DNA from: Flavobacteriaceae bacterium
GTDB lineage: Bacteria > Bacteroidota > Bacteroidia > Flavobacteriales > Weeksellaceae
Length of the DNA stretch: 37,248 nt
NCBI GenBank assembly: GCA_031277475.1
Contig: JAITMJ010000085.1
Location: 1-37,248, forward strand
Direction of reading: 5' to 3'
A program made the translations under genes and the position numbers. Below, in pieces: positions 15,659 to 24,207 of the stretch. The notes below the pieces were generated by a model. The model was not told the DNA's origin. It did no database searches and was given only the letters and a program-made list of their open reading frames with translations. Each line of letters starts with the position of its first letter. Position 1 is the stretch's first letter.

Positions 15659-15928
15659 TTGATCTATCCCTTTTACAATATAGTATAGTCGCTTTGTATT
15701 TTTTGCAATTCATAAAAGATGAATCTTTGCGAAACCCGAAAAAGGATAAAAAATTAAAAAACCTTTTGCGTGCTTAGTGTAAAAAAAATGTTTAAAACGC
15801 AACGAACGCAATGATTTATAACAATGAAAATAATTTTTTTAAAGTTTCACAAAGGCAAATCAATGATTTTTTCAATAAAGACGAAAAGAAAATATCTATC
15901 AATGAATATTAGTAAAGGGATAGATCAA
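15659..15928. mobile_element. MITE-like element, 270 bp, overlapping the 3' end of ileS
   Basis: TTGATCTATCCCTTTTACAA at 15659-15678 and its near-complement ending GGGATAGATCAA at 15928 form terminal inverted repeats of about 23 bp. Both ends are bordered by TTTTTTTA (15651-15658 and 15929-15936), a probable 8-bp target duplication; shifting the ends by one base makes it 10 bp. The interior is AT-rich with no reading frame of note, as expected of a non-autonomous element. Its right end supplies the last nine codons and the stop of ileS. Confidence 0.75.
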
Positions 15929-18900
15929 TTTTTTTATAAAAACTTTAAACTTCTCTTCATCAATTTCAATCTCATCAAAAATCGGCAGTAGGTTTGCAAA
16001 TTCTATTTTATCCGACAATACTTCTGTGGAAATATAGGTTTCATTGGCGATAAAATCCTGCTTGAACGGACAATGTTCTTCCAATTGAATCGAAATTCTG
16101 TCGGTGAGTTCAAAATCTTTTTCCTTACGCAAATTCTGGATTCGGTTGATGAATTCCCGCGCACGTCCTTCGGATTTCAGTTCGGCGGTAATCGTCAAAT
16201 CCAAAGCAACGGTTTGTTTTCCGTCGCTCGCCACCGTCCATCCCGGAATATCTTTCGTGAAAATTTCCACGTCGTCGGTCGTGATTTCGTAGCCGGAAAC
16301 GTTTATTTTTCCCTCTTTTTCCAATTCGGCAATTTTTTCGGAACTGAAATTTTGAATTTCATTTGCCACGGTTTTCATATCTTTTCCGAGTTTCGGACCG
16401 AGGGTTTTAAAATTCGGTTTTATCTGTTTTACAATCAAATGCGCCGCTTCTTCAGCGTTGATTAATTGCAAATCTTTCACGTTCACTTCTTGTTTTATGA
16501 GTTCGGAAACCGCCAAAATTTGCTGCTCGGTTTTTTTATCCAAAACAGGAATCATCACTTTTTGAAGTGGCTGACGAACTTTTATATTTTCTTTTTTCCT
16601 CAACGAAAAAACCATCGATGAAATTTGCTGTGCGAGATGCGTTTTTTCCACCAAATCGGTGTCGATTAAACTTTCGTCTGCTTTTGGAAAATCGGTTAAA
16701 TGAACAGAATTTGCGGTTTCTTTTTGCGTCAAAGAATTTAAGTCTTGAAACAATTGATCCATAAAAAACGGAGCAATCGGCGCTGAAATTTTGGCAACGG
16801 TTTCGAGGCAAATGTAAAGCGTTTGATACGCCGAAATTTTATCTTCCGTATAATTGCTTTTCCAAAAACGCCTTCTGCAAAGCCTTACATACCAATTACT
16901 CAGATTGTCGTTCACAAAAATATTTACGGCTCGCGCCACTTTTGTAGGTTCATAATCTTCGTAATTCGCTTTGGTTTCTTTAATTAAAAGATTCAGTTCA
17001 GACAGAATCCAGCGGTCAATTTCCGGTCGGTTTTCCACATTTTTTTCTTCGTATTTAAAACCATCCACATTGGCATAAAGCGCAAAAAACGAATAAGTAT
17101 TGTAGAGCGTTCCGAAAAATTTCCTGCGAACTTCGTCAATGCCTTCGATGTCAAATTTTAAATTTTCCCAAGGATTGGCGTTGGAAATCATATACCAGCG
17201 CGTGGCATCGGGACCGTAAACCGAAAGCGTTTCAAACGGATCTACGGCATTTCCCAAACGTTTAGACATTTTTTGTCCGTTTTTGTCTAAAACTAAACCA
17301 TTGGAAACCACGTTTTTATAAGCCACAGAATCGAAAACTGCGGTTGCAATCGCGTGAAGCGTGTAGAACCAGCCGCGAGTTTGATCGACACCTTCGGCAA
17401 TAAAATCTGCCGGAAATGCTTTTCTTTCGTCTATAAGTTTTTGATTTTCAAATGGATAATGAAATTGTGCGTAAGGCATCGCTCCGGAATCAAACCAAAC
17501 GTCTATCAAATCGGTTTCGCGTTTCATCGGTTTTCCGCTATCGGAAACGAGTACGATTTTATCGGCGATATTTTTATGCAAATCCACCAAAGCGTAGTTT
17601 TCATCGGACATATTTCCGATTTCAAATCGTTTAAAAGGATTTTCGGACATCGTTCCGGTTTCTATGGATTTTTCGATTTCGCGATACAATTCTTCCACCG
17701 AACCGATGATTTTTTCTTCCTTCAAATCTTCCGTTCGCCAGATTGGAAGCGGGATTCCCCAATATCGAGATCGCGAAAGATTCCAATCGTTCACATTTTC
17801 GAGCCAATTTGCAAATCTGCCTTCGCCGGTTGCCTTTGGTTTCCAATTGATTTCTTGGTTTAGTTTCACCAAACGGTCTTTCACAGCCGTCATTTTCACA
17901 AACCATGAATCGAGCGGATAATACAAAATCGGTTTGTCGGTTCGCCAACAATGCGGATAGGAATGGACGTATTTTTCTACTTTAAATGCTTTATTTTCAG
18001 TCTTTAATAAAATCGAAAGTTCCACATCCCAAGATTTTTCGGGCGCAGTTTCGTCTTCATAATATTCGTTTTTAATGTATTTTCCGCTAAAAATTTCGGG
18101 TACTTTTTCGCCTTTCACAAATTTTCCCTGCAAATCCACGAGCGGAACGAGGTTTCCATTTTCATCTTTGATGAGCATCGGCGAGATTTCGTTTTCTTTC
18201 GCCACTCTCGCATCATCAGCCCCGAAAGTCGGCGCAATGTGCACGATTCCGGTTCCGTCTTCCGTGGTTACAAAATCTCCGGCAATCACACGAAACGCAT
18301 TTTGGGGATTTTCGGCGGGCAAAAACCATGGAACAAGTTGCTCATATTCGGTTCCGACTAAATCAGCACCTTTAAATTCTGCTAAAATTTTATAGGGAAT
18401 GTTTTTATCTTCGGTTTTATAGTTAATGAAATCTTCATCGCTTCCTTCAAAATATTTTTTACCGAAATTTTTATCCAATAAATCCTTCGCCAAAACCACA
18501 TTTATACTTTTAAAAGTGTATTGATTAAACGTCTTAACCAAAACATAATCAATGTTTTTCCCAACAGCCAAAGCCGTATTGGAAGGCAAAGTCCAAGGTG
18601 TGGTTGTCCAAGCAAGGAAGTAGAAATCCTCCCCCGACCCCTCCAAAGGAGGGGAGTTGATGGCGTTCAAAAATTTATTTTCAAAAATTTCCGTTTTATT
18701 TGTAGGATTTTCTCCCCTTTGGGGACGGGGGCTTTTTATTTTAAATTGCGCAACCACAGTGGTATCCGACACATCGCGGTAAGTTCCGGGCTGATTCAGT
18801 TCGTGGGATGAAAGTCCGGTTCCGGCTTTCGGCGAATACGGCTGAATGGTGTAGCCTTTGTACAACAAATTTTTATTGTAAAGTTGTTTCAGCAACCACC

Positions 18901-19384
18901 AAACGCTTTCCATATATTTGGATTCGTAGGTGATGTACGGATTTTCCAAATCTACCCAATATCCGATTTTTTCGGTGAGGCTGTTCCAAACGCCGGTGTA
19001 GCGCATCACCGCTTCTTTGCAGGCTTTGTTGTAATCTTCTACGGAAATTTTTTTCCCGATGTCTTCTTTTGTAATTCCCAATTCTTTTTCCACGCCCAAT
19101 TCTATGGGAAGTCCGTGTGTGTCCCAGCCGGCTTTTCGGAAAACTTGCTTTCCGTTTTGCGTTTGAAATCTGCAAAAAATATCTTTAATTGCTCTGGACA
19201 TCACATGGTGGATTCCGGGAAGTCCGTTTGCGGAGGGCGGACCTTCATAAAATACAAATTCCGGCTGTCCGTTTCGCAGTTCCACAGATTTTTTAAAAGT
19301 ATCGTGTTCGCTCCAAAAGGCGACCATATTTTCCGCAATCTGCGTGAGGTTCAAGGTTTTATATTCATTAAACTTCTTCATCAA
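15899..19384 (-). CDS. ileS: Isoleucyl-tRNA synthetase
   Basis: This 1161-residue class I synthetase charges tRNA-Ile. The HIGH-type motif is GIHH (residues 57-60, in PPSANGLPGIHH), the tRNA/catalytic block AGWDTHGLPIE follows, the editing domain includes FLAWTTTPWTLPSNTAL, and KMSKRLGN is near residue 705. The anticodon-binding domain and C-terminal extension are complete. Two things are odd. Residues about 217-252, at the entry to the editing domain, are encoded by a GC-rich palindromic repeat read in frame (KSPRPQRGE ... SPPLEGSGE). The last residues (LIYPFTNIH) come from a MITE; without it the frame would end LNFVN. Both sites look tolerable for folding, and the gene should be functional because it is essential. 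Confidence 0.97.
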   Translation of the reverse strand: MMKKFNEYKTLNLTQIAENMVAFWSEHDTFKKSVELRNGQPEFVFYEGPPSANGLPGIHHVMSRAIKDIFCRFQTQNGKQVFRKAGWDTHGLPIELGVEKELGITKEDIGKKISVEDYNKACKEAVMRYTGVWNSLTEKIGYWVDLENPYITYESKYMESVWWLLKQLYNKNLLYKGYTIQPYSPKAGTGLSSHELNQPGTYRDVSDTTVVAQFKIKSPRPQRGENPTNKTEIFENKFLNAINSPPLEGSGEDFYFLAWTTTPWTLPSNTALAVGKNIDYVLVKTFNQYTFKSINVVLAKDLLDKNFGKKYFEGSDEDFINYKTEDKNIPYKILAEFKGADLVGTEYEQLVPWFLPAENPQNAFRVIAGDFVTTEDGTGIVHIAPTFGADDARVAKENEISPMLIKDENGNLVPLVDLQGKFVKGEKVPEIFSGKYIKNEYYEDETAPEKSWDVELSILLKTENKAFKVEKYVHSYPHCWRTDKPILYYPLDSWFVKMTAVKDRLVKLNQEINWKPKATGEGRFANWLENVNDWNLSRSRYWGIPLPIWRTEDLKEEKIIGSVEELYREIEKSIETGTMSENPFKRFEIGNMSDENYALVDLHKNIADKIVLVSDSGKPMKRETDLIDVWFDSGAMPYAQFHYPFENQKLIDERKAFPADFIAEGVDQTRGWFYTLHAIATAVFDSVAYKNVVSNGLVLDKNGQKMSKRLGNAVDPFETLSVYGPDATRWYMISNANPWENLKFDIEGIDEVRRKFFGTLYNTYSFFALYANVDGFKYEEKNVENRPEIDRWILSELNLLIKETKANYEDYEPTKVARAVNIFVNDNLSNWYVRLCRRRFWKSNYTEDKISAYQTLYICLETVAKISAPIAPFFMDQLFQDLNSLTQKETANSVHLTDFPKADESLIDTDLVEKTHLAQQISSMVFSLRKKENIKVRQPLQKVMIPVLDKKTEQQILAVSELIKQEVNVKDLQLINAEEAAHLIVKQIKPNFKTLGPKLGKDMKTVANEIQNFSSEKIAELEKEGKINVSGYEITTDDVEIFTKDIPGWTVASDGKQTVALDLTITAELKSEGRAREFINRIQNLRKEKDFELTDRISIQLEEHCPFKQDFIANETYISTEVLSDKIEFANLLPIFDEIEIDEEKFKVFIKKLIYPFTNIH
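18627..18735. repeat. In-frame palindromic repeat element inside ileS
   Basis: Two GC-rich arms, CCCCCGACCCCTCC (from 18630) and GGGGACGGGGGC (18721-18732), are inverted copies of each other with one mismatch. Each contains its own small hairpin (CTCC-AAA-GGAG; CCCC-TTT-GGGG). About 54 bp of AT-rich sequence lies between them. Read on the minus strand the whole stays in the ileS frame without stops. Confidence 0.75.
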
Positions 19385-19490
19385 GATATCGTAATCTTAA
19401 AATTTAGGTTTGCGAATATACGGAATTTTTACGTCCAAACATGGCGAAAACAGTAAAATCTGCTGAAGATTCAAGTGTAAAAAGTTTAAA

Positions 19491-20147
19491 TTATTTCAGC
19501 CAGCCCAATTCGCCGTAATGTTTTTTGAATTTTTGAATTTTCGGGGCGACTACGGCACTACAATACGGCTGCGCAGGATTTTCATTGTAGTATCCTTGAT
19601 GATAATCTTCCGCTTTCCAGAATTTTTTAAATTTCACAATTTGGGTAACGTATTTTCCTTTCCATTTTCCCGATGCTTCAAAAGTCTTTAAGACTTTTTC
19701 CGCTACTTTTTTTTCGGTTTCGTTTTTATAGAAAATGATGGATCTGTATTGCGTTCCGATGTCGTTTCCTTGTCGATTCAGTTGGGTCGGGTCGTGGAGA
19801 AAAGAGAAAACGTCCATCAGTTGTTCGTATGAAATTATTTCCGGATTGTAAGAAATCTGCACCACTTCCGCGTGTCCTGTTTTTCCGGTACAAACTTCCT
19901 GATAAGTTGGAAAATCCTGATGTCCGCCGGAATATCCGGAAACGGCACTTTCTACGCCTTTCAACATGTTAAAACAACTTTCCACACACCAAAAACAGCC
20001 GCCACCGAATGTGATTTGTTCTAATTTTTTTGCATTCATAATGTTTTGTTCGGGTTTAAAATCCGGTTTTTTATCCTGAGAATTATAGGAAATTGCGAAC
20101 AAACTTAATAAAATAGATTTGGAAAAGATTTTAAAATTTAACTTCAT
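19491..20147 (-). CDS. msrA: Peptide methionine sulfoxide reductase MsrA, exported
   Basis: MsrA reduces the S form of methionine sulfoxide in proteins. The catalytic GCFWC motif (C51, C54) sits in ITFGGGCFWCVE, followed by GYSGGHQDFPTYQEVCTGKTGHAEVV and the FWKAEDYHQGYY block. The first ~22 residues (MKLNFKIFSKSILLSLFAIS) form a signal-like segment, so this copy probably works in the periplasm. Length 218 fits an exported MsrA. The DUF493 gene ends 30 bp upstream and may be cotranscribed. Confidence 0.96.
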   Translation of the reverse strand: MKLNFKIFSKSILLSLFAISYNSQDKKPDFKPEQNIMNAKKLEQITFGGGCFWCVESCFNMLKGVESAVSGYSGGHQDFPTYQEVCTGKTGHAEVVQISYNPEIISYEQLMDVFSFLHDPTQLNRQGNDIGTQYRSIIFYKNETEKKVAEKVLKTFEASGKWKGKYVTQIVKFKKFWKAEDYHQGYYNENPAQPYCSAVVAPKIQKFKKHYGELGWLK

Positions 20148-20177
20148 AATCCTTATTTTATTTAGTGGTATTCTTTT

Positions 20178-20456
20178 TTAAAGCATCAAAACTTTTTCAA
20201 CTTTTGCGACTTCCTGATAAATTTTTATCACTTGGTCGGCATCGAGCACAAATGCGTTCACATTCACGGAAACGTATTTCCCGTTTTTGCTGTCGCGGTT
20301 GGAAAGCGTGTATTTCAGTCCGTCGAAAACGCGGTAGATTTCCGTGAGTTTCGATTGATCGTTCGGAATGATGAATTTAAAAAGATAATTTTCCGGAAAA
20401 TCGTGAGCCGCTTCTAATTTTTCCTTTAATGAAGCGTAGAATTCTTCTTTATTCAT
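20178..20456 (-). CDS. DUF493 (YbeD-like) small protein
   Basis: This 92-residue protein (MNKEEFYASLKEKLEAAHDFPENYLFKFI...) matches the DUF493/YbeD family, an ACT-like fold of about 90 residues. The pattern FPENYLFKFIIP ... SKNGKYVSVNVNAFVLDADQVIKIYQEV is diagnostic. Its function is unresolved; YbeD has been proposed to regulate enzymes. It lies directly upstream of msrA on the same strand. Tandem GGTTTAAAGTTTAA units occupy 20460-20490 upstream. Confidence 0.88.
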   Translation of the reverse strand: MNKEEFYASLKEKLEAAHDFPENYLFKFIIPNDQSKLTEIYRVFDGLKYTLSNRDSKNGKYVSVNVNAFVLDADQVIKIYQEVAKVEKVLML

Positions 20457-20504
20457 TAAGGTTTAAAGTTTAAGGTTTAAAGTTTAAAGCATTTATAAAA
20501 ATCT

Positions 20505-20810
20505 TTATTTCTCTCGTATAATTTTTTCGGGATTTTGTCGCGTATCAAATATATCGACGATAATGATTTGATTATCAACAATTTTATAAATCACTTTGTA
20601 GTTTCCGCTTACCAAATATCTGTGATTTTGTTTAAGGTTTTCAAGGTTAGGTTCAATTTGTCCGGATTCCGGATGGTTTGTAAGTTGTTCGGTTGATTTA
20701 AGAATTTGCTTCCGAATTTTATGTGCCACTTTTTTGCCGACATTCGCAGAGTGGTAATAAAAAATATCTTTCAAGTTTTCAATCGCAAAATCTGTCCAAA
20801 TAATTTTCAT
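20505..20810 (-). CDS. ParE/RelE-family toxin
   Basis: This 101-residue protein shows the ParE pattern: IIWTDFAIENLKDIFYYHS at the N-terminus, two helices with RKQILKSTEQL, HPESGQIEPNL, then RYLVSGNYKVIYKI and IVDIFDTRQNP at the C-terminus. ParE toxins inhibit gyrase, while close RelE relatives cleave mRNA; the DTRQNP ending favours the ParE side. It starts 3 bp after the stop of the antitoxin gene, a tightly coupled pair. Confidence 0.92.
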   Translation of the reverse strand: MKIIWTDFAIENLKDIFYYHSANVGKKVAHKIRKQILKSTEQLTNHPESGQIEPNLENLKQNHRYLVSGNYKVIYKIVDNQIIIVDIFDTRQNPEKIIREK

Positions 20811-20813
20811 TGC

Positions 20814-21056
20814 TCACCAATTTACAGACATTTTCTCCAATTCTTCTTGTGTTTTGAAGTTTCCGGCTTTCAAGTCTTGTTCGGATTTTTGAACACGATG
20901 AATCAATTCATCAACGGTAAACGGTCTGAAATTTATCTCGTTTTTAAAATCAACCTGTTTTTTCAAGATATAATTTTCAATTTTTTCAAAAAAAATTTCA
21001 TCTTGCAGACGAGCGAGAAACGTTATCACATTCAATTTACGAGTTTGCAAATCCAT
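20814..21056 (-). CDS. Antitoxin of the ParE-type pair
   Basis: This 80-residue protein begins MDLQTRKLNVITFLARLQDE, a helical DNA-binding or dimerising N-terminus. The C-terminus (FTVDELIHRVQKSEQDLKAGNFKTQEELEK) is the extended, charged tail that wraps ParE-type toxins. Position before the toxin, small size and coupling support the antitoxin role. A TAAATTTG promoter box lies 23 bp upstream; autoregulation is usual for such operons but no operator is evident. Confidence 0.88.
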   Translation of the reverse strand: MDLQTRKLNVITFLARLQDEIFFEKIENYILKKQVDFKNEINFRPFTVDELIHRVQKSEQDLKAGNFKTQEELEKMSVNW

Positions 21057-21079
21057 AATAGTTTTGATATTGCGATTTT

Positions 21080-21087
21080 CAAATTTA
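21080..21087 (-). promoter_or_regulatory. -7 box (TAAATTTG) of the ParE-type toxin-antitoxin operon
   Basis: A TAnnTTTG match 23 bp before ATG 21056. Confidence 0.5.
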
Positions 21088-21153
21088 CATTTTTTTTTTT
21101 CAGGAAGAGACCATCAGCCATAACTTGTTCCGATTTATCGGGAAACTAAATTC

Positions 21154-21203
21154 AACACTTCGACAGCCCTTCGACAGGCTCAGGATGACATTGCTCAGTG
21201 TGA
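21154..21203. repeat. REP-like repeat (AACACTTCGAC...CAGTGTGAC)
   Basis: ACACTTCGACAGCCCTTCGA runs into CAGGCTCAGG and ends CTCAGTGTGAC. The ends form a complementary pair (ACACT/AGTGT), with inner CCTTCGACAGG-type symmetry. A shorter relative is at 26521-26547 and a fragment (CTGAGCGAAGTC) at 10705-10716. Confidence 0.6.
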
Positions 21204-21300
21204 CCAACGGTTATCATTTATCATAAGAATCAAATCAATCACACAAATCAAATCAATCATAGTTCAGACATTTGCAAAAAGCCAATCGCCAATCGCCAAA

Positions 21301-22377
21301 TCACTGCACGATAAATTTAGCGTTCAATTCGCCGACTTTCAAAATGTAAACGCCTTTCGGCAAGTTTTTCAAAACAATGGTATTTCCGTTTTTAAAAGGA
21401 TTTTCAATGGTTTGAACATTTTGACCTACTAAATTGTAAATGAATGCTTTATCAAATCGGTTCAAATTTTTTCCTTCTACGGAAATCGTGTTTCCTTTCA
21501 CAGGATTCGGATAGATTTTCAGACTTTCGGAAAAATCGGTTTCTTGCGTTGCCATCGAAGAAAATCCCCAAATTTCATAAACCCATTCCGGATGATCGAT
21601 GTATGGATTTCTGTTGTTTTGAATTTGATAATAAATCGCATTATTTCTGTCGATTTCTCTTGCAGACGGCGGATCCGTTTGATGCCAAAGCAAAAGCAAA
21701 TCCAGTTCCCAATCCGTCAAACCTTGATTTTTATTTCCCGGATTTAGAATATTTCCATCTTCAAAACCCGAAAGTTGATTTTCATATCTCGTTACGAAAT
21801 ACAGCAAACCTCTTGCGATATCGCCTTTAAATTCGTTAATCGGTTCAAACACGGTTCCCGAAAATCCGGGAGAAGAATTGTTTCCCACTTTTGAGCCGTT
21901 CATCGAAGTTTTCGTAGGATTGTTCACTTTTCCGAAAGGGAAATTATCCCGCATTCCGTTTACAAAACCGTCGGTCGGCAAAATGTGGTGAAGATCCGTT
22001 CTCATCGGCAATTGTTGGTCGAACAGACTTTGTGGAACGGTGTGTTCTTTGTTGTAGCAATCGCCTTCACTGTCGTAGTCTCCACATTCTTGCTGATTAA
22101 AAATATAAGTGTAAGGATCGGTTCCGTTCGGATTTTCGGAATAAACATCCAAAACGGATTGGTCGTTTTCATAATAATTATCCTTGTCTGTGAGCGGATG
22201 CAAGCCGTCCAACTCGCCGTAAGAATGTTGAATGTAGCCCGCAGAAATGATTTGAGACAATTTTGTTTTCAAAGCATATCCGGTTAAATTTTCCGTTCCG
22301 TTGTAATATCCTGTGGGAATTTGTGCGTTTAAGGAGATAAAACTTGCGCTGATAAAAAGTGAAATCAATTTTTTCAT
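21301..22377 (-). CDS. Secreted endonuclease I family nuclease with type IX sorting domain
   Basis: This 358-residue protein starts at ATG 22377 with signal peptide MKKLISLFISASFISLNAQ. The nuclease domain carries NKEHTVPQSLF, TDLHHILPTDGFVNGMRDNFPFG and the GDIARGLLYFVTRYE block of the endonuclease I family (bacterial extracellular DNases/RNases). The last ~75 residues form a type IX secretion (Por) sorting domain, starting KIYPNPVKGNTISVE and ending NLPKGVYILKVGE. It is therefore likely released or surface-held and degrades extracellular nucleic acid. A TAACTTTG box is 20 bp upstream. Codons before 22377 extend into the promoter and are rejected. Confidence 0.94.
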   Translation of the reverse strand: MKKLISLFISASFISLNAQIPTGYYNGTENLTGYALKTKLSQIISAGYIQHSYGELDGLHPLTDKDNYYENDQSVLDVYSENPNGTDPYTYIFNQQECGDYDSEGDCYNKEHTVPQSLFDQQLPMRTDLHHILPTDGFVNGMRDNFPFGKVNNPTKTSMNGSKVGNNSSPGFSGTVFEPINEFKGDIARGLLYFVTRYENQLSGFEDGNILNPGNKNQGLTDWELDLLLLWHQTDPPSAREIDRNNAIYYQIQNNRNPYIDHPEWVYEIWGFSSMATQETDFSESLKIYPNPVKGNTISVEGKNLNRFDKAFIYNLVGQNVQTIENPFKNGNTIVLKNLPKGVYILKVGELNAKFIVQ

Positions 22378-22397
22378 TTTCAAAAAATTTGAGGGAG

Positions 22398-22405
22398 CAA
22401 AGTTA
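22398..22405 (-). promoter_or_regulatory. -7 box (TAACTTTG) of the endonuclease gene
   Basis: A TAnnTTTG match 20 bp before ATG 22377. The 290 bp from here to rsmI hold no further gene or structure that I can support. Confidence 0.5.
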
Positions 22406-22695
22406 GGTAAAATATAATATTCAAAACTCACACCCATCCGGAAGTTGTTTTAAAAATACAAATAAACCGCTACTTGGTCAGGTTTTAGGATTAATTTCAC
22501 AGCATTTATTCCAAATTTAATCCACAAACACACATTAGACAGACTACGGCAAATACAAAACTTATGACCAAATAGGTCGCATTAATTTTTGGACGACTGA
22601 CAAATATTATACTTTTCGGACAACAGAATATAAATGGATAACTCAAAAAATCTTAATTTGCACTCCGAAATCCAAACCTTGAATCCCTATTTAAA

Positions 22696-23358
22696 ATGCT
22701 ATACTTCGTCCCGACCCCGATTGGAAACTTGGAAGATATAACGTTCAGAGCGATAAAAATTCTGAAAGATGCGGATTATATTCTTTGCGAAGACACACGG
22801 ACTTCGGGTGTTTTGCTTAAACATTTTGAAATTTCCAAACCGCTGAAATCTTATCATCAGCACAACGAACATCAGGTGACGGAAAAAATCATCAGCGATT
22901 TGGAAAGCGGAAAAAACATCGCTTTCATCACTGATGCCGGAACTCCGGGTATTTCAGACCCTGGCTATCTTTTGGCAAAAGCCTGTGCTGAAAAAAATCT
23001 GGAAATGATTTGTCTTCCGGGTGCTACCGCTTTCGTTCCCGCACTCGTGGTTTCCGGACTGCCGAATCACGATTTCTATTTCGCCGGATTTCTTCCGCAA
23101 AAAAAAGGGCGACAAACCAAATTGAAACAGTTGGTTCAGGAAAAGAAAACCATTGTTTTATACGAAAGTCCACACAAAATCAATACGACATTGGAGCAAA
23201 TAAAAGAATATTTCGGCGAGGAAACCAAAGTAAGTTTGAGCCGTGAAATCTCCAAAAAGTTTGAAGAAACCAAACGCGGAACTATTGGAGATTTAATAGA
23301 ATTTTCCAAAAGTAAAACTTTAAAAGGTGAAATCGTGCTGGTGATTAATAATAATTGA
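22696..23358 (+). CDS. rsmI: 16S rRNA (cytidine(1402)-2'-O)-methyltransferase RsmI
   Basis: RsmI 2'-O-methylates C1402 of 16S rRNA in the decoding centre using SAM. This 220-residue protein has the tetrapyrrole-methylase fold signatures MLYFVPTPIGNLEDITFRAI, CEDTRTSGVLL, ITDAGTPGISDPG and LPGATAFVPALVVSGLPNHDFYFAGFLP, all in order. Length is normal to slightly short, lacking only part of the usual C-terminal tail. It stands alone between the divergent endonuclease gene and the tRNA-Ser gene. Confidence 0.97.
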   Translation: MLYFVPTPIGNLEDITFRAIKILKDADYILCEDTRTSGVLLKHFEISKPLKSYHQHNEHQVTEKIISDLESGKNIAFITDAGTPGISDPGYLLAKACAEKNLEMICLPGATAFVPALVVSGLPNHDFYFAGFLPQKKGRQTKLKQLVQEKKTIVLYESPHKINTTLEQIKEYFGEETKVSLSREISKKFEETKRGTIGDLIEFSKSKTLKGEIVLVINNN

Positions 23359-23436
23359 AGACTTAATTCAAAATTTTTAAATATGAAAATCGGCGGAAAC
23401 TTTAATAAATCATTGGTAATCAGTGCATTAATAAAG

Positions 23437-23523
23437 CAGAGAGGAAGGGATTCGAACCCTCGATACAGTTACCCGTATACTACCTTTCCAGGGTAGCTCC
23501 TTCAACCACTCGGACACCTCTCT
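23437..23523 (-). tRNA. tRNA-Ser (GGA)
   Basis: Minus-strand AGAGAGGTGTCCGAGTGG opens a class II tRNA. The acceptor stem AGAGAGG/CCTCTCT pairs fully and the discriminator is G. The anticodon stem CTACC/GGTAG closes the loop CTGGAAA with anticodon GGA, reading UCC and UCU serine codons. A long variable arm (ACGGGTAACTGT region) and the T-loop TTCGAAT are present. CCA is not encoded. Confidence 0.96.
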
Positions 23524-23609
23524 AAATTCAGGTTTGCAAAAATAGTTTTTTTAGTAGTCTGAAACAAAAAATATCGGAAAAAAGTTTTTGATTGTCAAAA
23601 AAATGGATT

Positions 23610-23656
23610 TTAGAAAAATAAAAATTGCGGCTTAAATCATGTTTGAACCGCAATTC
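23610..23656 (-). terminator. Rho-independent terminator after rplS
   Basis: On the minus strand AATTGCGG (23648-23655) pairs with CCGCAATT (23623-23630), followed by a run of T (complement of 23610-23622), 20 bp after the rplS stop. Confidence 0.7.
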
Positions 23657-23674
23657 ACATATCTTTTCTAAAAA

Positions 23675-24028
23675 TTACTTTTTAAAAGTTGCGTCTTTAA
23701 TTCTCGCCTTCTTGCCTCTAAGATTTCGGAAATAGTAAATTCTTGCTCTGCGTACTTTACCTCTTCTGTCCACTTCAATTTTTTGAAGCGCCGGCATATT
23801 GATTGGAAAAACTCTTTCTACACCGATATCTCCGCTCATTTTTCTGATGGTAAAAGTTTTGGTAGCACCGGTTCCCCGAACTTGAATTACCACGCCTTTG
23901 AAAAACTGTGTTCTGGTTTTGTTGCCTTCTCGAATTTCGTAATACACGGTAATTGTATCACCGGCTTTAAATTCAGGAAATTCTTTTTTAGGAATGTATT
24001 TGTCCTGAACGTACTTTAATAAATCCAT
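23675..24028 (-). CDS. rplS: 50S ribosomal protein L19
   Basis: This 117-residue protein (MDLLKYVQDKYIPKKEFPEF) bridges the 30S and 50S subunits. It contains the L19 signature region FKAGDTITVYYEIREGNKTR, FKGVVIQVRG, TFTIRKMSGDIGVERVFPI and KVRRARIYYFRNLRGKKARI. The start is ATG 24028; a further upstream in-frame ATG (24064) would add residues not found in L19 proteins. The -7 box TATTTTTG lies 70 bp upstream and a terminator follows, making a single-gene unit. Confidence 0.98.
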   Translation of the reverse strand: MDLLKYVQDKYIPKKEFPEFKAGDTITVYYEIREGNKTRTQFFKGVVIQVRGTGATKTFTIRKMSGDIGVERVFPINMPALQKIEVDRRGKVRRARIYYFRNLRGKKARIKDATFKK

Positions 24029-24098
24029 TGCTTTAAATAAAAATCTGTTGAAGCTAAACAACATTCACGGCTTTCGTCAGAGGTTGATTAACGGTTTG

Positions 24099-24106
24099 CA
24101 AAAATA
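24099..24106 (-). promoter_or_regulatory. -7 box (TATTTTTG) of rplS
   Basis: A TAnnTTTG match 70 bp before ATG 24028, giving a leader of about 65 nt. Confidence 0.5.
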
Positions 24107-24189
24107 GAACATTTTTCGATAACTGCCAAAATATTTTTTTTGAAATTAATTCCTCGATACATTTCCGAAAATTAATTTTAATGAAAAGG

Positions 24190-24207
24190 ACATGATAAAT
24201 ATCATGT
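24190..24207 (-). terminator. Hairpin at the end of the histidine kinase gene
   Basis: ACATGATA and TATCATGT form a perfect 8-bp stem with a 2-base loop, overlapping the kinase stop codon. The following tract (CCTTTTCATT) is only partly T-rich, so termination is possible but not certain. Confidence 0.35.

Noticed and set aside
20460-20490. Tandem GGTTTAAAGTTTAA units as a CRISPR or regulatory array
   Set aside because: Units are short, imperfect and without spacers; simple low-complexity repeat.
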